Source: Diadema setosum
Lineage: Eukaryota; Echinodermata; Echinoidea; Diadematoida; Diadematidae
DNA length: 64,000 nt
NCBI GenBank assembly: GCA_033980235.1
Contig: CM067075.1
Coordinates: 29,753,385 to 29,817,384, forward strand
Direction of reading: 5' to 3'
Shown here: one piece after another, positions 1 through 14,100 of the stretch
How positions within the stretch are numbered: position 1 is the first letter of the stretch
Layout of the letters: each line of letters opens with the position of its first letter
The notes under the pieces: generated by a model
The model's input: the letters and a program-made list of their open reading frames with translations, nothing else
What the model was told of the DNA's origin: nothing
Databases searched by the model: none
Program-made: the position numbers and the translations under genes

Positions 1-289
1 CGTCGCTGGAAAGCGAACATGGGAGTTCATATGTTGATGTTTCTGATTATGATTTCTGATGTTTCTGCACTGTTATCACTTTTTTGCAATAACAAAATAA
101 ATTCATTTTCATTTTTTTCGGCGTTTTGTATTTTCTTTGTTCCCCGTTTTGTGATTGTTTCAGAAACATCCCTCATTTAGTAAATAAGGGTCTCAAAATG
201 CAGCAGTCACTATACTTCTTCACGTGTTCTTTTCTTTCTGAGTGTCTCGCAGGGCAAAACACATGCCAACACATTATAAAATATATTCG

Positions 290-945
290 CACTTTTAAAT
301 TAGGGTGTTTAAAGAACGTGAACGTATTGTGAATCATCAGTTCACAGTGTAACTTTACAAGGAAGAAACACAATGTGTGTTCGCAGTGTTTAAAGGGGAA
401 GGCTAGTAACTGATCAGTGGGAATCAGTGGAAATGCTGGGAGATGATTGTTCCACTCCTTATGGGATTCATTCAAGAGTTCAATGTATATCTATTATTGT
501 GTGAAAATGATTTGCTTCAGAATGGTCTCATATTCAAGTAATGTGCAGTTTAATGCTTCCAGGTTAGCGTCCCTGGTCAGTGACGGAGCATTAATCTGCA
601 CATTACTTGAATATGAGACCGTTCTGAAGCAAATCATTTTCACACAACAATAGATATACAATGAACTCTTGAATGAATCCCATAAGGATTGGAACAATCA
701 TCTCCCAGCATTTCCACTGATTCCCACTGATCATTACTAGCCTTCCCCTTTAACAGTGGGAAGATGAGTTCACAGACTGTGGTGTGGTTTTTACAGAGTG
801 TTCATATAGTAATGCTTTATTGTACACTGTGAATTGATGCCTCACTTTGTGTTTACACCGCTAAAACGCTCGAATTTAACAGTGTGAAGAGATTTCACAC
901 AGTGTTTCCCACACTTTGGGACACTGTGTTCTTCTCAACAGGGAA
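290..945. mobile_element. CACAGTG-motif repeat element, diverged copy, interrupted
   Basis: Motifs such as CACAGTGT, GTGAACACA and TTCACACAGTG recur on both sides of the foldback insertion. The right end, ACACTGTGTTCTTCTCAACAG followed by GGA, resembles the end of the better-preserved copy at 36954-37240. The borders are approximate. The family is otherwise seen at 11355-14073. Confidence 0.45.
390..753. mobile_element. Foldback (MITE-like) element, near-perfect palindrome
   Basis: The two halves are reverse complements over about 165 bases each. The element begins TTAAAGGGGAAGGCTAGTAA and ends with the inverted form, TACTAGCCTTCCCCTTTAA. A short unpaired centre lies near 560-590. Open frames on both strands translate to almost the same peptide, which is a consequence of the palindrome rather than evidence of a protein. 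A second copy of the family forms the outer layer at 23603-25778. Confidence 0.8.
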
Positions 946-1223
946 AATGGATCATTATCAATTACATGAACTCTTTGTCATAACCACACCACGGTGTGGA
1001 ATGATATTCACATTTTTAAATTCATGAACGACTATTTGAACACACTGGGAACAGTCTGTGCTCTTACCAGCAGGGTTCTGTCATGTTTTATTCTTTTCAC
1101 AACCCCAATTTAATAGACATACTCTCCTCGATTGCCTCGATTAAAGCAAAGATGTTAACTGCTATAAATCTGCTTATTGTCGTTTTTTAAATGTAATATA
1201 TTGTGTCTCTGTCCTCGACACAG

Positions 1224-1334
1224 TCATTTGCGATGGCAATTCATTCCAGTGCTCCAATGATGAGTGCATACCAGCTTCGTGGAGATGCGACGGATGGAGC
1301 GATTGCTCAGACGGCAGTGACGAATTTGGATGCG
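1224..1334 (+). CDS. Gene A exon: LDLa domain 1
   Basis: The exon is 111 bases, phase 1 to phase 1, with acceptor ACAG and donor GTATTT. It encodes an LDL-receptor class A repeat with six cysteines and the calcium-site signature [13 protein letters not shown]. Such repeats fold around one Ca2+ and bind protein or lipoprotein ligands. The nearest relative in the window is the exon at 28978, with the same frame, length and N-terminal [10 protein letters not shown]. Confidence 0.9.
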
Positions 1335-4300
1335 GTATTTCTCTCTTTTCTTTTCTTTTTATTCGTTAACCTTTGTGATACATCCGCGTATTTCACATAT
1401 CATAGATGTGCATACCAATTACTGTAAATCAATCATTTTTTTTTTTTCAAAGTGCAATATTGAAAGGTATATCATACAAATATTTAATGTACCAGGACTG
1501 AGAGGTTCTGGTTAAAACTACGCATGATGTGACTTCGACAGCGCTATGTTCTGAGAGGTGCAGCCCCAAAGTCTACGGGGGCAGAGTTTAACCGGTGCTT
1601 CGAACAATGGCCTGGCATATTTGTTTTATATCCTTCACAAATTATTTCAAGACTAACAGCAAAGTAAGTTGGATTTAATCACTGTTTGAAGTTCATAAAG
1701 TTCATTTCTTCTACTCACAACATCACACGCTCCAATGAATGGTCTGCGGTGCACGATATCCATTCCTTTGGTGCGTGAAAACCTAACTAGTCTTCTCTTG
1801 GTGGAAAAACCGCTCTGCATTCGTGTCAATGTAATGAGCGGATGCGACACCATTTCATATACTAAAGAGTGTGCGAGTGACGTATTAGAGATAAGTTTAG
1901 CAAATTACCAGCGTGATATATGTATATAATATATTACTATTTCCCTCGGGAAAGACTCTCTGACTAGACAGGATTTTCATAGTAGTAAATAATGTTTCGA
2001 CCAGAGGCCAAAAAATAATTTGTTAGGAATATAATTACGTATCTAACCTCCATAAATGATAAAACTATGTTGAACAAGATAAAATCATGCCGAAAGATAT
2101 GGAATATCACAATATTTTTCCAACCATGCAATGTTAAAACTAAAAGTAATGTATCACGGGTAATATACTGTTATAATATGTTCGAGCTTGAGATTCAAAA
2201 CGATGAGCGGGTTAATGTAGTTTTATTAACGCATTATATTTGAGTTGTTTGATGATTTTAAGTTTCATCACTTGAACGGACAGCTTATCAGAACGAAATT
2301 TTTATTTCTACTCGTTTCTTCCTCAGCTGGCGGATTGTCTGTTTCTACTACTCCTGGTAAAGTTGTTAGTTCTTCATTCTTGTCACTGCATAATATATTT
2401 CAAAGTTTTCCCCCTCTCTCTCACTATGTATTTATAAATTGACTGCTACTCGAGCCCTTGCAATGATTCTCTTGGTGTTTTTTTTTTTTGTCTGACATTT
2501 TATTTGGATAGTCTTTCAATACGCGTCTTCTACAGTGTATCCTGTATCTTTCAGCGTGATCTCCTGCACCAAATAACGCGCCGAAGACGCGACTATACAC
2601 ACATCTTGGTTAGACTCGAAACTCGCTTACTTGCACGGAGTTTACACTGTTAGAGGTTTGTTACTCGGTCTGTAGGCTTTTTCACCAAACAAGTGACATA
2701 TCCACCGAATAAGCAAGGCACGGTTTTTTTCTGAAATACGAGAAACACGAAAAGGGTATTATACTCTTTTTATATCTGACGTTCAGAAATTGTTAAAAGT
2801 GCTGAAACACCTTAAGCAACATTTTTTCCCTGGCAAGGACAAGAGACTTATGATTATACAATGTTGTTGTGTGATTATAGTCGTGTATTATCGTACAGTC
2901 AGACCATTATTACTCCCGCACGCACTGCGCACGGGGCCGCTTCGTGTGGTTGCGTGCAGGTTCGTGCGATTTCGCACGGGTGCGTATGGCTCCGTGCGCC
3001 CCCGTACGCGCCCGTGCGTAGTCGTGCGCCCGCGTGCGGATCTGTACGCTCGCGCGTGGATCTGAACGCCTGCGTGCGAATCTGTACGCCCGCGTGCGGA
3101 TCCATACTCCCTCGCACGCTATCGCACGGACCCGTGCAGGTTTGGCGCACGGACCCGTGCGGGTTTGGCGCACGGACCCGTGCAGCTCTGGCGCACGGAC
3201 CCGTGCGGCTTTGGTGTGAGATTTCGCACGGCTTTTCTCCCCAACTCCGTACGGCTGCGTGCCGCCAGTGCTTGGTTCCCCCAGTGCATACACGGTACGT
3301 GTCTATCAAGCGTACGCTGTAGTATACCGCGTGCGAGTCTATGCGCCATTCCTCGACAAGCGTGAACTGTGATGAGACGATTCCCGACAAGTACAAGTGT
3401 TGTTACTTGCCAGTCGTCAGTCGGCAAGCCCGAAAAAACCCGTCCAGAATATCCTAGACCTCGCACGCGTGACCTCGAGTTGACGTTGACCCCGCAGATC
3501 ATGTTCACTGAATTACGTTTTCACACGATTTTTCTTTTACTTGAAAGGTTAAGGTTAAAACCTGAATGCAATGTTGTTACATTTTCCAAGAACGACATGA
3601 AAGATTACCAACTTCGTGGCTGATTAATTACCGGAAATAATGGGTTCAGTATATTATTCTCATAAAATTCTCCTAAAAGTATATATGTGACCCTGCACCT
3701 CAAAACAAACAAAAAGTCGCCAGACATGCATTTTTAGTTAAGACCATATTCTGAAAGAGCAGACTTTAAGCTTTAAAATGATGTATAACTCAAATCAAAT
3801 GGACTCTTCTAACCTGTCTAAATATTGGAAAGAAAGCTCAAACTCAGGAAAAGTGTGAACTGAGAAAAGAGGCTCTAAAGTACAGTGTCTATTCAAGCGC
3901 TTAATCTTTACCAAACCGTGCTGGCTGTGCGATGAATTGGACAAAAAACAGGAAGTAAACCACCAGAGTAACAACAATGATGAGATTATCAGATTAAACT
4001 GAAATTAAGCATGCCTCATTAACACATTCTGTCCATAATCAATGCCAACTTTCAAAGCAGTAGCAATATCCTATCAAAAGTTATTAGAGTTGAAAGTGAA
4101 GAGTGTGGACAAGGTTTTTTTTTTCAGAAATGAAAAAGGGATTCTAAAGACACACCTAATCACACTATTCTACCAAAAATGTTCGAGATAAACTGCTAAA
4201 AAAACACACTTTACTGCCCGTTTTATGATACCAAATTTTAGCATAATGTAAAAGAAGACTCGCTCCTTCAGAAAATACGAAAAAGTCAAGTTCGGCTAGG

Positions 4301-7300
4301 TTGACCCATTTCATTTATTTTCAGTCCTCACGCAAATCAGTGTGTGTGACTTTATGTTCGTTTTGAGGTGCACGGTCACATATATAGATTATAATAAAGG
4401 TATATAATAAAGGTTACCTTTATACATTGTATGTCAAAACGTAATAATTAAATTATATACTACAAAATGAAACAAAGACGAGTTTTTGTTGTTGCTTCGC
4501 ATCTTTTTCACGTTGATCTTGTAGGATATCATAACTATGGTAACTGACAGTTTCAATGTTACAATGGATCCTACATATCAGATTATTGGCAATGTAATGT
4601 AATGATAAACTGAAACGATGCCAGCGAGGAATATTAATGCATTTTTTTTTATCAGTACCCCACAAGAAGGTCCAATGGACTTCATATAAATTTTCTCCTC
4701 ACCGTCCTCGCTAAGAATAATCTTGTTTATACAGGACCAACATTTTTAGATCAACAAAATTATGATCTATTCCGATGCACCAAGTCTTTGTGTATTCAAG
4801 AGAAGATTAAGGACAATTTTGGTTGTTTTTTTAGATGATATTTGAATTACATATTTTTGTTTTCATCACACACTACATGACTTCGAAGTCAATTACCTGT
4901 GATCATGACATTGGATGGTGTCTTGCAATGACTCTGCATGTGCCCAGGACCACTGCTACCTTACAAGCAGTATTTCCTTCATTTATATCCATCCTTCTAT
5001 CCAGAGTAGCTAAGTATAGAGTTTCCATACCATCACACCTCGGCTTATTTTGGCGACCCTAAGCTATTTGTATTTGTTTTATTTTGTACTAAAAACTATG
5101 TGTCGATATACTGTTTGTCATAAATGACTTGTTCAAAATCATATCTGATGTAACGGAAATAAGCAGAAATAAATCAAACCAAACCAAACCAAACCAAACA
5201 TCCATCCTTCTTTATTTTCCTTTCCTTCTTGCTGTCCCCCACTAACATGTCCCTTACCTTTGCCTCTTGTTGTTTGTCTTGTCTATGTCTTTGTGTGGTT
5301 TACTTTACTTTTTTTTTATTGTAAGTTCGATCTATTGAGTGACCCACATTTCTACAAGCTTGTCTTTTACGTAGGCCTCTCTTTTCCAATAACACAGTAC
5401 TTCTGAACAATTGTTTTCCTCAAACTTGCATCTACAATATGAATATGTTTTTTGAAATAAAATTTCATTTGAATTGAATTTAATTGAACTGCGATAGCGG
5501 GCTTATTTGAATTTCCTCCAAGTTTGCCCTACGAACTGCGTTCATTTCTCTCCTCACTGAACTTTCAATTCGATGTCATACCAAAAATTATTCTGTGAAA
5601 AGTTTAATCTTAGGCAAATGCATTAAATTGTAAAGATTTCACGCAAATTAAAATATACAAGTACCTCCACGTTTCTCACGTCATGATTTTGTGAAATTAA
5701 CTATTTGCTTTCATTCTCCCTTCCCCAACACTCAGCTAGGGATGGTATCAAGCAAGTATGACATGTGTAAGCATGTACAGTAAAGATTCTTGTAAGCAAT
5801 TTGTACAAAATGAAGCGAGAGGAATGGAATTGTCACGATCAACCTTAGTGACGGTGGATTGTAACTTGAGCTTCATTTTTAGATATCTGATCGAACAATG
5901 CAAGCAGATGAAAGGTGATGGACAGGTATAGCGAGGTATCGTGATTTTCTTCTTTTTCTCTTTTTTTTTGGGGGGGGGGAGGGGGTTGTTTTATGTGACA
6001 ACCAATATCAATGGTCGATTTAAAGCAGGCAGCTATTAAGGACAGAACCCGAGCTTTCCTCGAAATTACACTTTAAGTTCAGTCCTTCTTGTCATGCGCA
6101 TGTCATAGAAGGGCATTGATATAATATAAATGAGGTAGTAAAAGGAAGACATTTTCTGTCACTTCTGTATGCCCAAATTGTACTCCAACAGGAACACCAC
6201 GAGTGGATGGAGTCCGTTTGATCGGACCTCAGTCCGGCGAAGGTCGAGTGGAAGTTTTCGTCAACAACCAGTGGGGAACAGTATGCGATGATAATTGGGA
6301 TATAAATGACGCCAATGTCATCTGCAAGGTGCTAGGGTATAGCAGCGCCACGTCGGCACCGAGATGGGCCCATTTCGGCCAGGGGAGCGGGCCGATCTGG
6401 ATGGACGAGGTCGCATGCTCTGGCTTCGAGACTGACATCAACCAGTGTGCGCACAATGGATTTGGCTCGCACGATTGCTCTCATAGCGAGGACGCTGGGG
6501 TTTTTTGTGACATCAGTAATGGTAAGCGGGAGCGGGAAAGTCCGCAAGTCAGAATGTATCATAGAATGGCATATTTGTTTGATTTTCTTCTGATAAACAA
6601 TAAAAAGCATACACATTTTTTTTTTTTTTTGGGGTCTACATCTCGTTAAGTCCTTCTGTTCTCGATTACCGATAACCTTTTACTTGCCGCATTAATTTCC
6701 TATCCATTGATGTGTGTGAAATTTGTGCAAATTTGACTTATTGGCGCACAAAGGGTTAACCCAAGAAGAGCCAACGAAATGAAAAAAAAAAATGCGTTCC
6801 CTGCCTACGTACTCGTTGATAGGTCCCTTTTCATTTGTCAGTTACAAATGTTTCCTTCAGTTTTTTAGTTATTCTTTTTTTTTTACTCAGTGAAAATGTT
6901 ATTCTTATCTAATTCATTACCGGTGCGAAGACAGAGAGAAACGGAATTGGGACGTAATGTTACTCTTTGTACTGTTGCCACGACAAATTTTCAAAAAAAG
7001 TGTAATAATCCAAAGTGTGACTATGTCATACATCACTAATAAAGAGACGTTGATTATACAAGAGTGATGTTCAATCTCATACTTGCAGATATCCAGTTGC
7101 AAGTTCCGAGATCTAAGACTGTTTATGAATTATCCTTTCAAGAATACTCTGTAATATTTCTCTCGCCACTTTTCATTGCCACTGTAAGTGCTTAAAGTGT
7201 GAAACACACACAGTCTTCATATAGCTTGAATCTATTAGCAGGCAAAATTGTGATAACCAGATAACAGAAATTGCAGATCATATAATAAATGTGCTGCATT

Positions 7301-10300
7301 TGAATGAATAGCTTTACTTGATAACATTAATTCATTAACTTTGTTTTATTTATTGGATCATTGATAATAAAGTAATAAGTACACTTCATCGCATGAAAGC
7401 CATGCAGTGAAATGTCACTCGCAAACAAAACGTATTCATTGCATCCACTTATCCGGATTAGAATTAAGCTCAAGGGTAGGATGTGCTAGTGAATTATGAA
7501 AAAGCTATAAAGAAATACTTAATTAAGCACATTTCTTATGTTTTCTTTATAATTTTATTGCGGTGAATCTCGTTCTTGAGGAAGGTCAAAAATAGAGACA
7601 TGCGGGATTTGAGCTGTTCTACCCAATGTGCCAAATATGATAGCGATACATATAACAATGAAGAAATCATATGGGCACAATGTGTCCCATCCCCCGGCCT
7701 GTATGGACAGGGTCATAGACAGAAATGGGAAAGGGAAATAGATTATAATAGGCTTTGTAACAGGGTTAAAGGGGGTGTATAATTTTGGGTGAGACCTAAC
7801 TTCAGGTTTCTAACACTTGTTAGTGAGATAATAAGAAACCACTTCTGAAATATGAAAGAACATGTAATTTCAAGAGAAATTCAATGTTTATTTTATGAAA
7901 ATAGTTTTTGAAATGGCTGAGATATCCAAAATAGAGCATTCCTAATAAAATGTGGAACCCAGCTTTTTATAGGATCGCTTTGTTTTACTTTGTTTTTGGA
8001 TGTCTCTGCCATTGCAAAACCGATTTTCATCTGATAAATTTTGCATTCATTTGAGAAGGGTGTGCTCTGTATTATTTCGCGCCATCCATATCTCCACCAG
8101 TACTATACTATCCCCTTAGCAGATCATGGTTCCGTCACCTATTGATCAATAACGGCGACACGTGTTTATTGGTCCTTATATCTCGCTATCATTTTGACCC
8201 AGCCCAAGGAAACGACTGTGACTTTGAATACGGTGTCTGTGGATGGGAGCAGGCATCGGATGATGTCTTCGACTGGTCACGAAATAACGGAAGTACCCCA
8301 TCGTTTGGTACCGGACCAAGTGGGGACCATACAACCGGCTGTAAGCTCTTTGGGTTTTCCTTTCCGTCGGTTGAGCATCGGTGTCGTAATTTCGCGATGC
8401 TTATTCTTCTTTATGCATTTCGTTGTTGTCTCTCATTCTCCAAAAGTATGTTAGAATATGAACGGCAGAAAAGCGATATTATTATGATTATTCTTATTGG
8501 AAGAGAATTACATCCGAAAATTTTTGTACTTTTGTATCATTTTTGAAAATATTTCATTGTTAATGTGTGGAATTATGAAAGAAGTTCGGATTTCGATTCC
8601 ACATTTATGCATGTACAATTATTTATCTAACTATTTATTAATTATTCATCTATCTATTCATACATTCAAAACAAAAAACATAAAAACAATTATGATATGA
8701 GTGTGTTTGAGTGTATAGTATCTGATAATAATAATAATAATGATTCATTCTACTAGATAGTGGTTAGAAAATGCGCTCATGGATGCAGAGAATCTTCCAG
8801 TATTATAAAATTGGCTTTAGAATCTCTGCAATCTGATTGGTCAATTGTCATGCGTTAATTTTTGCTGATCCACACTGAGCCATGCGTCCGGTAAAATCCG
8901 AACGCATGGCTCAAGTCTGTATAGTGTTGTAGGTGTACCGGACGCATGATGGGGAAAATTGATGTATTTCACGAATTTGCAGGCCCATTTTATAACACAA
9001 ATGAGGCACAGGACTATTTCGTGGATCAGTGAGAATTGGATGCTCTCGTTTAACTTTGGAACAGTCTAAAACACACTCACTGCGCTCGTGGGTTTAAACA
9101 GTTCCAGAGTTAAACTCGCGCATCCAATTCTCACCGATCCACTCTGTCCTGTGCATCATTTGTATACTGACACACAATCATAGAACCCTTCCTCTGACCT
9201 TGCAGGTCGCATTAGATCTTTTGGATTCATCTCTTAAGTCTGTGGCAATGTGCCTATGCATTTTATTGTACTGCCAAAGCTTGTACGGTCTGTTGACAGT
9301 TAAGATTATGATCGCTAGTTCTTGTTTTCCAAATGTGGGAAATGGCATCGAGACCATACGCAAATAGCATCGAGACCCCATTTCTTCCACGATATTTCGT
9401 GCCTCATTTTATCATCTGATAGTATGGAGTGTGCTTTCATGCTCATTTTGAGCGGCATTTCACGTCAGAAACCAAAGATCCACCATTATCAATGATAATG
9501 ACTATGAGACAGCGGTTTCAGGCTCAGACTTCATCTCCACAGGAAAACATAGACTTCACATTTCTATCCCAGTACAATTTGGTTGATACTCTCCATATCT
9601 AGCTTTGCTCTGTAGTCACGAAATGAAAAACAAAAACAAAACAAAAAAACAAACACACATTTCATTTATAGTTTTCCATGGAGGAGATGTATTCAAATTT
9701 CTCAGAGTAGAGCTGGCACTACATTTTTTTTTTTTTTACTTCGCAGTGAGACTTGATGTGGGTTGGTAAGTTTTAGTTTTAGTGTACATACATGTTACAT
9801 TTCCATGTTCTCTACCAAATGTCGTTTTAGATACTGTTCAACAAGTTCCAAAGCCTAACAACCCGAAACTCCTACGCATTTCCTCTTTTTATGGGATGTA
9901 CCGTAGTCAATAAATATACATGTTGCGTTTATTGCCAACACATCCCTCTCAATTTCGCTCGCAGATGGAAATTACATGTATATTGAGACGTCTTTGCCAC
10001 GTTCCTATGGAGATACTGCCCGTTTAAGGAGCCCCACCCAATCGTCTAGCGACACTAATACACCCTACTGTCTGAAGTTTTGGTATCACATGTATGGTAA
10101 CGCAATCAATAAACTGGAAGTAAAGATTGGAGACGCAATGGCAAATACAACTTACACGTTGCACTCAATTTACGGACAAAGGGGCGACTTCTGGGATGAA
10201 GCAGCAGTAAGTTATGATGAAGTTGTTTAGTAACAGTCAAATACTCGATCTTGTGTATGTGTTTTTAGTCTATTCAACTTGCATGCATGGTGTATAAGAG

Positions 10301-11096
10301 AATAATTTGGACGTTTAAATTCCACTAAATTCTATAGTAGTTGGGTGTTTGGTTTGCATTATAGTCTATGCGTTAAAAGCAGCTATGGATTTTCTGTTCA
10401 CCAGTGAAACTTAATTTCGTGTGACACCTGCAATTGAAAAGCAAGCATCAGCATCAACAACAACAACAACAACAAAAGCGACAACGGCTATTGAACTTGC
10501 ATGCATGGTGTACTGCATAAGAGAGTGATTTGGACTTTTAAATTTCAATTGCAATTTTCAAATATAAATGCTAAAGGAGTTGGGTGTTTAGTTTGCAGTA
10601 TTGTCTATATGCGTTAAAAACACCTGGATTTTTTGTTCACCAATCAAACTAACAGTCGTGTGACACCTGCTGTTGAAGAGCAAGTATTAACAACAACGAC
10701 GACAACAACAACAACAACAACATCATCATATCGTGGCCCAGTGTGGGTGACTTTCATGCAGTTTGAACTTACAGTTTCGGTATGAATACTAGTATATACG
10801 TGTGATGTAGCATGAACAATTTTTTATTTTTGTCTGACCATACACTCTTGCTCAGGGATACGTTTTTAAACTTCTAATCTTCTAGGTGAGTTTTTACAGC
10901 TACTTCCAGCGATTCAACATCATCATGGAAGGCGTATGTGGAAGCAGTTTCGAAGGAGATATTGCCATAGATGATATCTCGCTTTCCGTTGGATTCTGCC
11001 AGGTGCAAGGTATGAAGTTATGTAAAATCGCACAAATTGATACCATAAAAACACAACAAACATTCGATCAAGCAAGCAAACACTCAGCTCTTGCTT

Positions 11097-11138
<42 letters not shown>

Positions 11139-14100
11139 ATTCGTTGAAGTTGGTACGATTACGGAAAAATGCGAAATATACTGGCTTGATTGATACGCGT
11201 GAGTATACTCAAGATTTAGGGATGGAATACGAAAAAAAAAAAACCTTTGACGACTATTTTTAAACTGTGCATGTGCTGCTAATCCTTGAAATTAGAATTG
11301 CTAGTAATGAACATGAAAAGATTACTCAAGGTAAACGTTTGAATTCTATGATGTAATCCCTTATGGAACAAACACAGTGTTACCACAGTGTGTTCACATA
11401 GTTGACTATGTGTAAACAATGAGTTAACCATGTGGTCACGGTGTTGTCACAGTGTGGTATTTGAGATCACATAGTGTACCACATAATTGGCATACCGAAC
11501 ACAGAGTGGCACACATATACCACAGTGTGGTATAGTGTTACGACAGTGTGTTCACATAGTTGACTATGTGTAAAGAGATGTGCTAACCATGTGGTCACAG
11601 CGTTGTCACGGTGTGAGATTTGAGATCACATAGTGTACCACATTATTGGCATACTGAACACAGAGTGACACACATATACCACAGTGTGGTATATATCGAA
11701 CTATGTGTAAACCCTGTGTTCATAATGCTACCACAGTCTGGTATTTCAGTTTAAGTGTTTTACCACATAATCCCCACATAGATCACATACTGAACACACT
11801 GTGAATCATGTTTGACACAGTGTGGTATATTTTGAACTATGTGTAAACCCTGTGTTGATAGTGTTGTCACACTGTGGGATTTAAGATAATTCATTTACCA
11901 CATAATCCACACAGACTTGGCATACCGGACACTGTGACTTGTGCTTACCACAGTGTGGTATATATTGAACTATGTGTAAACCCTGTGCTCGGTGTTGTCA
12001 CTTTGTGGGTTTCAGATCATTCACCTGCATCATCTCCACATACTTGGCATACTGAACACACAGTGTGGTATATATTGAAATATGTGTACTCCTGTGTCCA
12101 TAATGTTGTTACACAGTGGGATTTCATATCATTGATTTAACACTATAATATCCACATACTAGATGTTAAAGAAAAACACTACATTTTTTATTTTGAATAA
12201 CTAAAAAATAATAAAAAATAACTTTCCTCAAATTTACACAAAAGGTAGCCGCTGAATAACGCACAATTTTGTTGTGTACTGTTTCAAAATATTGCAGGGA
12301 ACAGCATACAACAGTATGCCTAATTTAGCTACCTAATGTGTAAATTTGTGGAAAGTTTTATTTTCATAGGTTTTCAGTTATTCACAATCAAAAGTGCAAA
12401 CTATTTTTTTTTAACATCTAGTACTTTGACACACTATGACTCATGTTTACCACATTGTGGTGTATATTGAACTTTGCTTTAGTATTGTCAGTAGGGGATT
12501 TCAGATCTTGTACTACCACATGGCATGTTACTCCTTGTAAAACCAGGCTATTTCTAGTTTTGTTGGGGGGGGGGGAAGCATTTTACCAGTTTGGTGAAAG
12601 GATTCAAGTATTGTAGTTTATTAATGAATGTACATGTATGTATCAAATTAAAAGAATATACCTCATCACTACATGTACTCCCCAGAGATTTTTATCAAGT
12701 TTGTAAAGCCACTTAACTGTTCTGATTATCCAATAAAGTAATAAACCAATAACTTAAAGCTGGACAATGTACAACACCATTTACATCCTTAATGAGAGCA
12801 AAGGCATCACTATCATCTTCCGAAACCACAAAACCATGTAAAAAAGCCACTTCATTGCCTGTTACTTGCACACAATAATTCATTCTGGTAGTGTGCCGAG
12901 AATAATCAGTAGTATGGATACAAAATGTGTTTACAACTGCTTTCTTGTACACTTTAATTACAGAAAAATGTCACAGGATATTCTTGTTGGGTTCTTTTTT
13001 CGTGACATGCTATACCACATGACTATCACAGGACAATACCACACAGCAGTACCACACAGTAGTACCAACTGGAATATAAAAAAAGCAAAAACAAAACAAA
13101 ATGCATATTCCAGAATCTCATTAATAGGTGAGTTATGCTGCGAATTATGACAATTGATTTAAGCAGTACTTAACCTGTCCTATACTCCTACAGTATTACC
13201 TATCAAGTGGGAGTGCTGAGGTACAGAATGTGATACTTCATGCGGTATTTCTTTGGTATTCCTGTGGTATTCCTGTGGTGACACTGTGGTATTCCTGTGG
13301 TAACACTGTGGTATTCCTGTGGTACAGACTTTGCATAGCTCATGAATATTTATAAAAAGCAACCTAAATTTGAGAAAATTCGTAAAATACTTCTAAATTC
13401 GAAGTATTTGTGATGGGATTTCCTTTGAACTATTGTCTAATAATGTTATGTTATACCAATGTCATAAATTTTGTTATGAAAAGGTAATTTCATATTCAAT
13501 AACAGTGTTATCTACTCAGTAACCGTGCCTTCATGCATTACAAATATTGATAGACCTGATGACTATGTGGTATTAGATACAATTGATGACTATGTGGTGA
13601 CTACCACATTGTACTGTGGTGGACTATGTGGTGACTGCCACAGTGTGGTAGACTATGTGGTGAATACCATAGCGTGGTGGACTATGTGGTGACTGCCACA
13701 GTGTGGTAGACTATGTGGTGAATACCATAGTGTGGTGGACTATGTGGTGACTGCCACAGTGTGGTAGACTATGTGGTTATAACCCTGTGGTCATAGTGTG
13801 TGAGACTGTGGTTTGATTCACAGTGTTTTTAATATGTGTTTTGGACCATGTGGTAACGCTATGTTGCACAGTGTGGTGACGCTGTGTTTCACACTGTGGT
13901 AAATACACAGTGTTACCACACGTCCCAAAATCACATATTAAACACATATTAAACACATGTGTTCGACACTGTGTTACACATTGTGTTCCACACTGTGTTC
14001 GACACTGTGTGCCACACTGTGTTGCACACTGTGTTACATAGTGTGGCAAAACTGTGTTCTTTCCATAAGGGATAACACAATCAATCCCGCAGTTTATTTC

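Larger units (their letters stand above)
1..1223. other. Intron of gene A with repeat debris
   Basis: No coding exon could be supported here. The stretch holds a CACAGTG-type repeat (about 290-945) split by a 364-base foldback element (390-753). The remainder looks like ordinary AT-rich intron. The upstream exon needed to supply the first base of the codon split at 1224 is outside the window or was not recognised. Confidence 0.5.

Noticed and set aside
126..332. Possible signal-peptide exon for gene A
   Set aside because: The frame includes hydrophobic residues but lacks a proper phase 1 donor and overlaps repeat debris.
447..697. Open frames on both strands with almost the same peptide
   Set aside because: They mirror each other because the DNA is a palindrome (390-753). 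They have no start context, no family match and no splice support.
2899..3396. Long overlapping Arg/Pro-rich open frames on both strands
   Set aside because: They arise from the CGTGCG simple-motif block, which lacks stop codons in several frames. No domain or splice signals fit.
7576..7782. Short open frame with mixed composition before MAM 1
   Set aside because: No recognisable domain, no consensus splice borders in phase 1, and it runs into the family 2 repeat.
11355..14073. CRISPR-like or plain satellite array
   Set aside because: Units are irregular, occur in both orientations and are bounded by exact terminal inverted repeats. The context is an animal intron.
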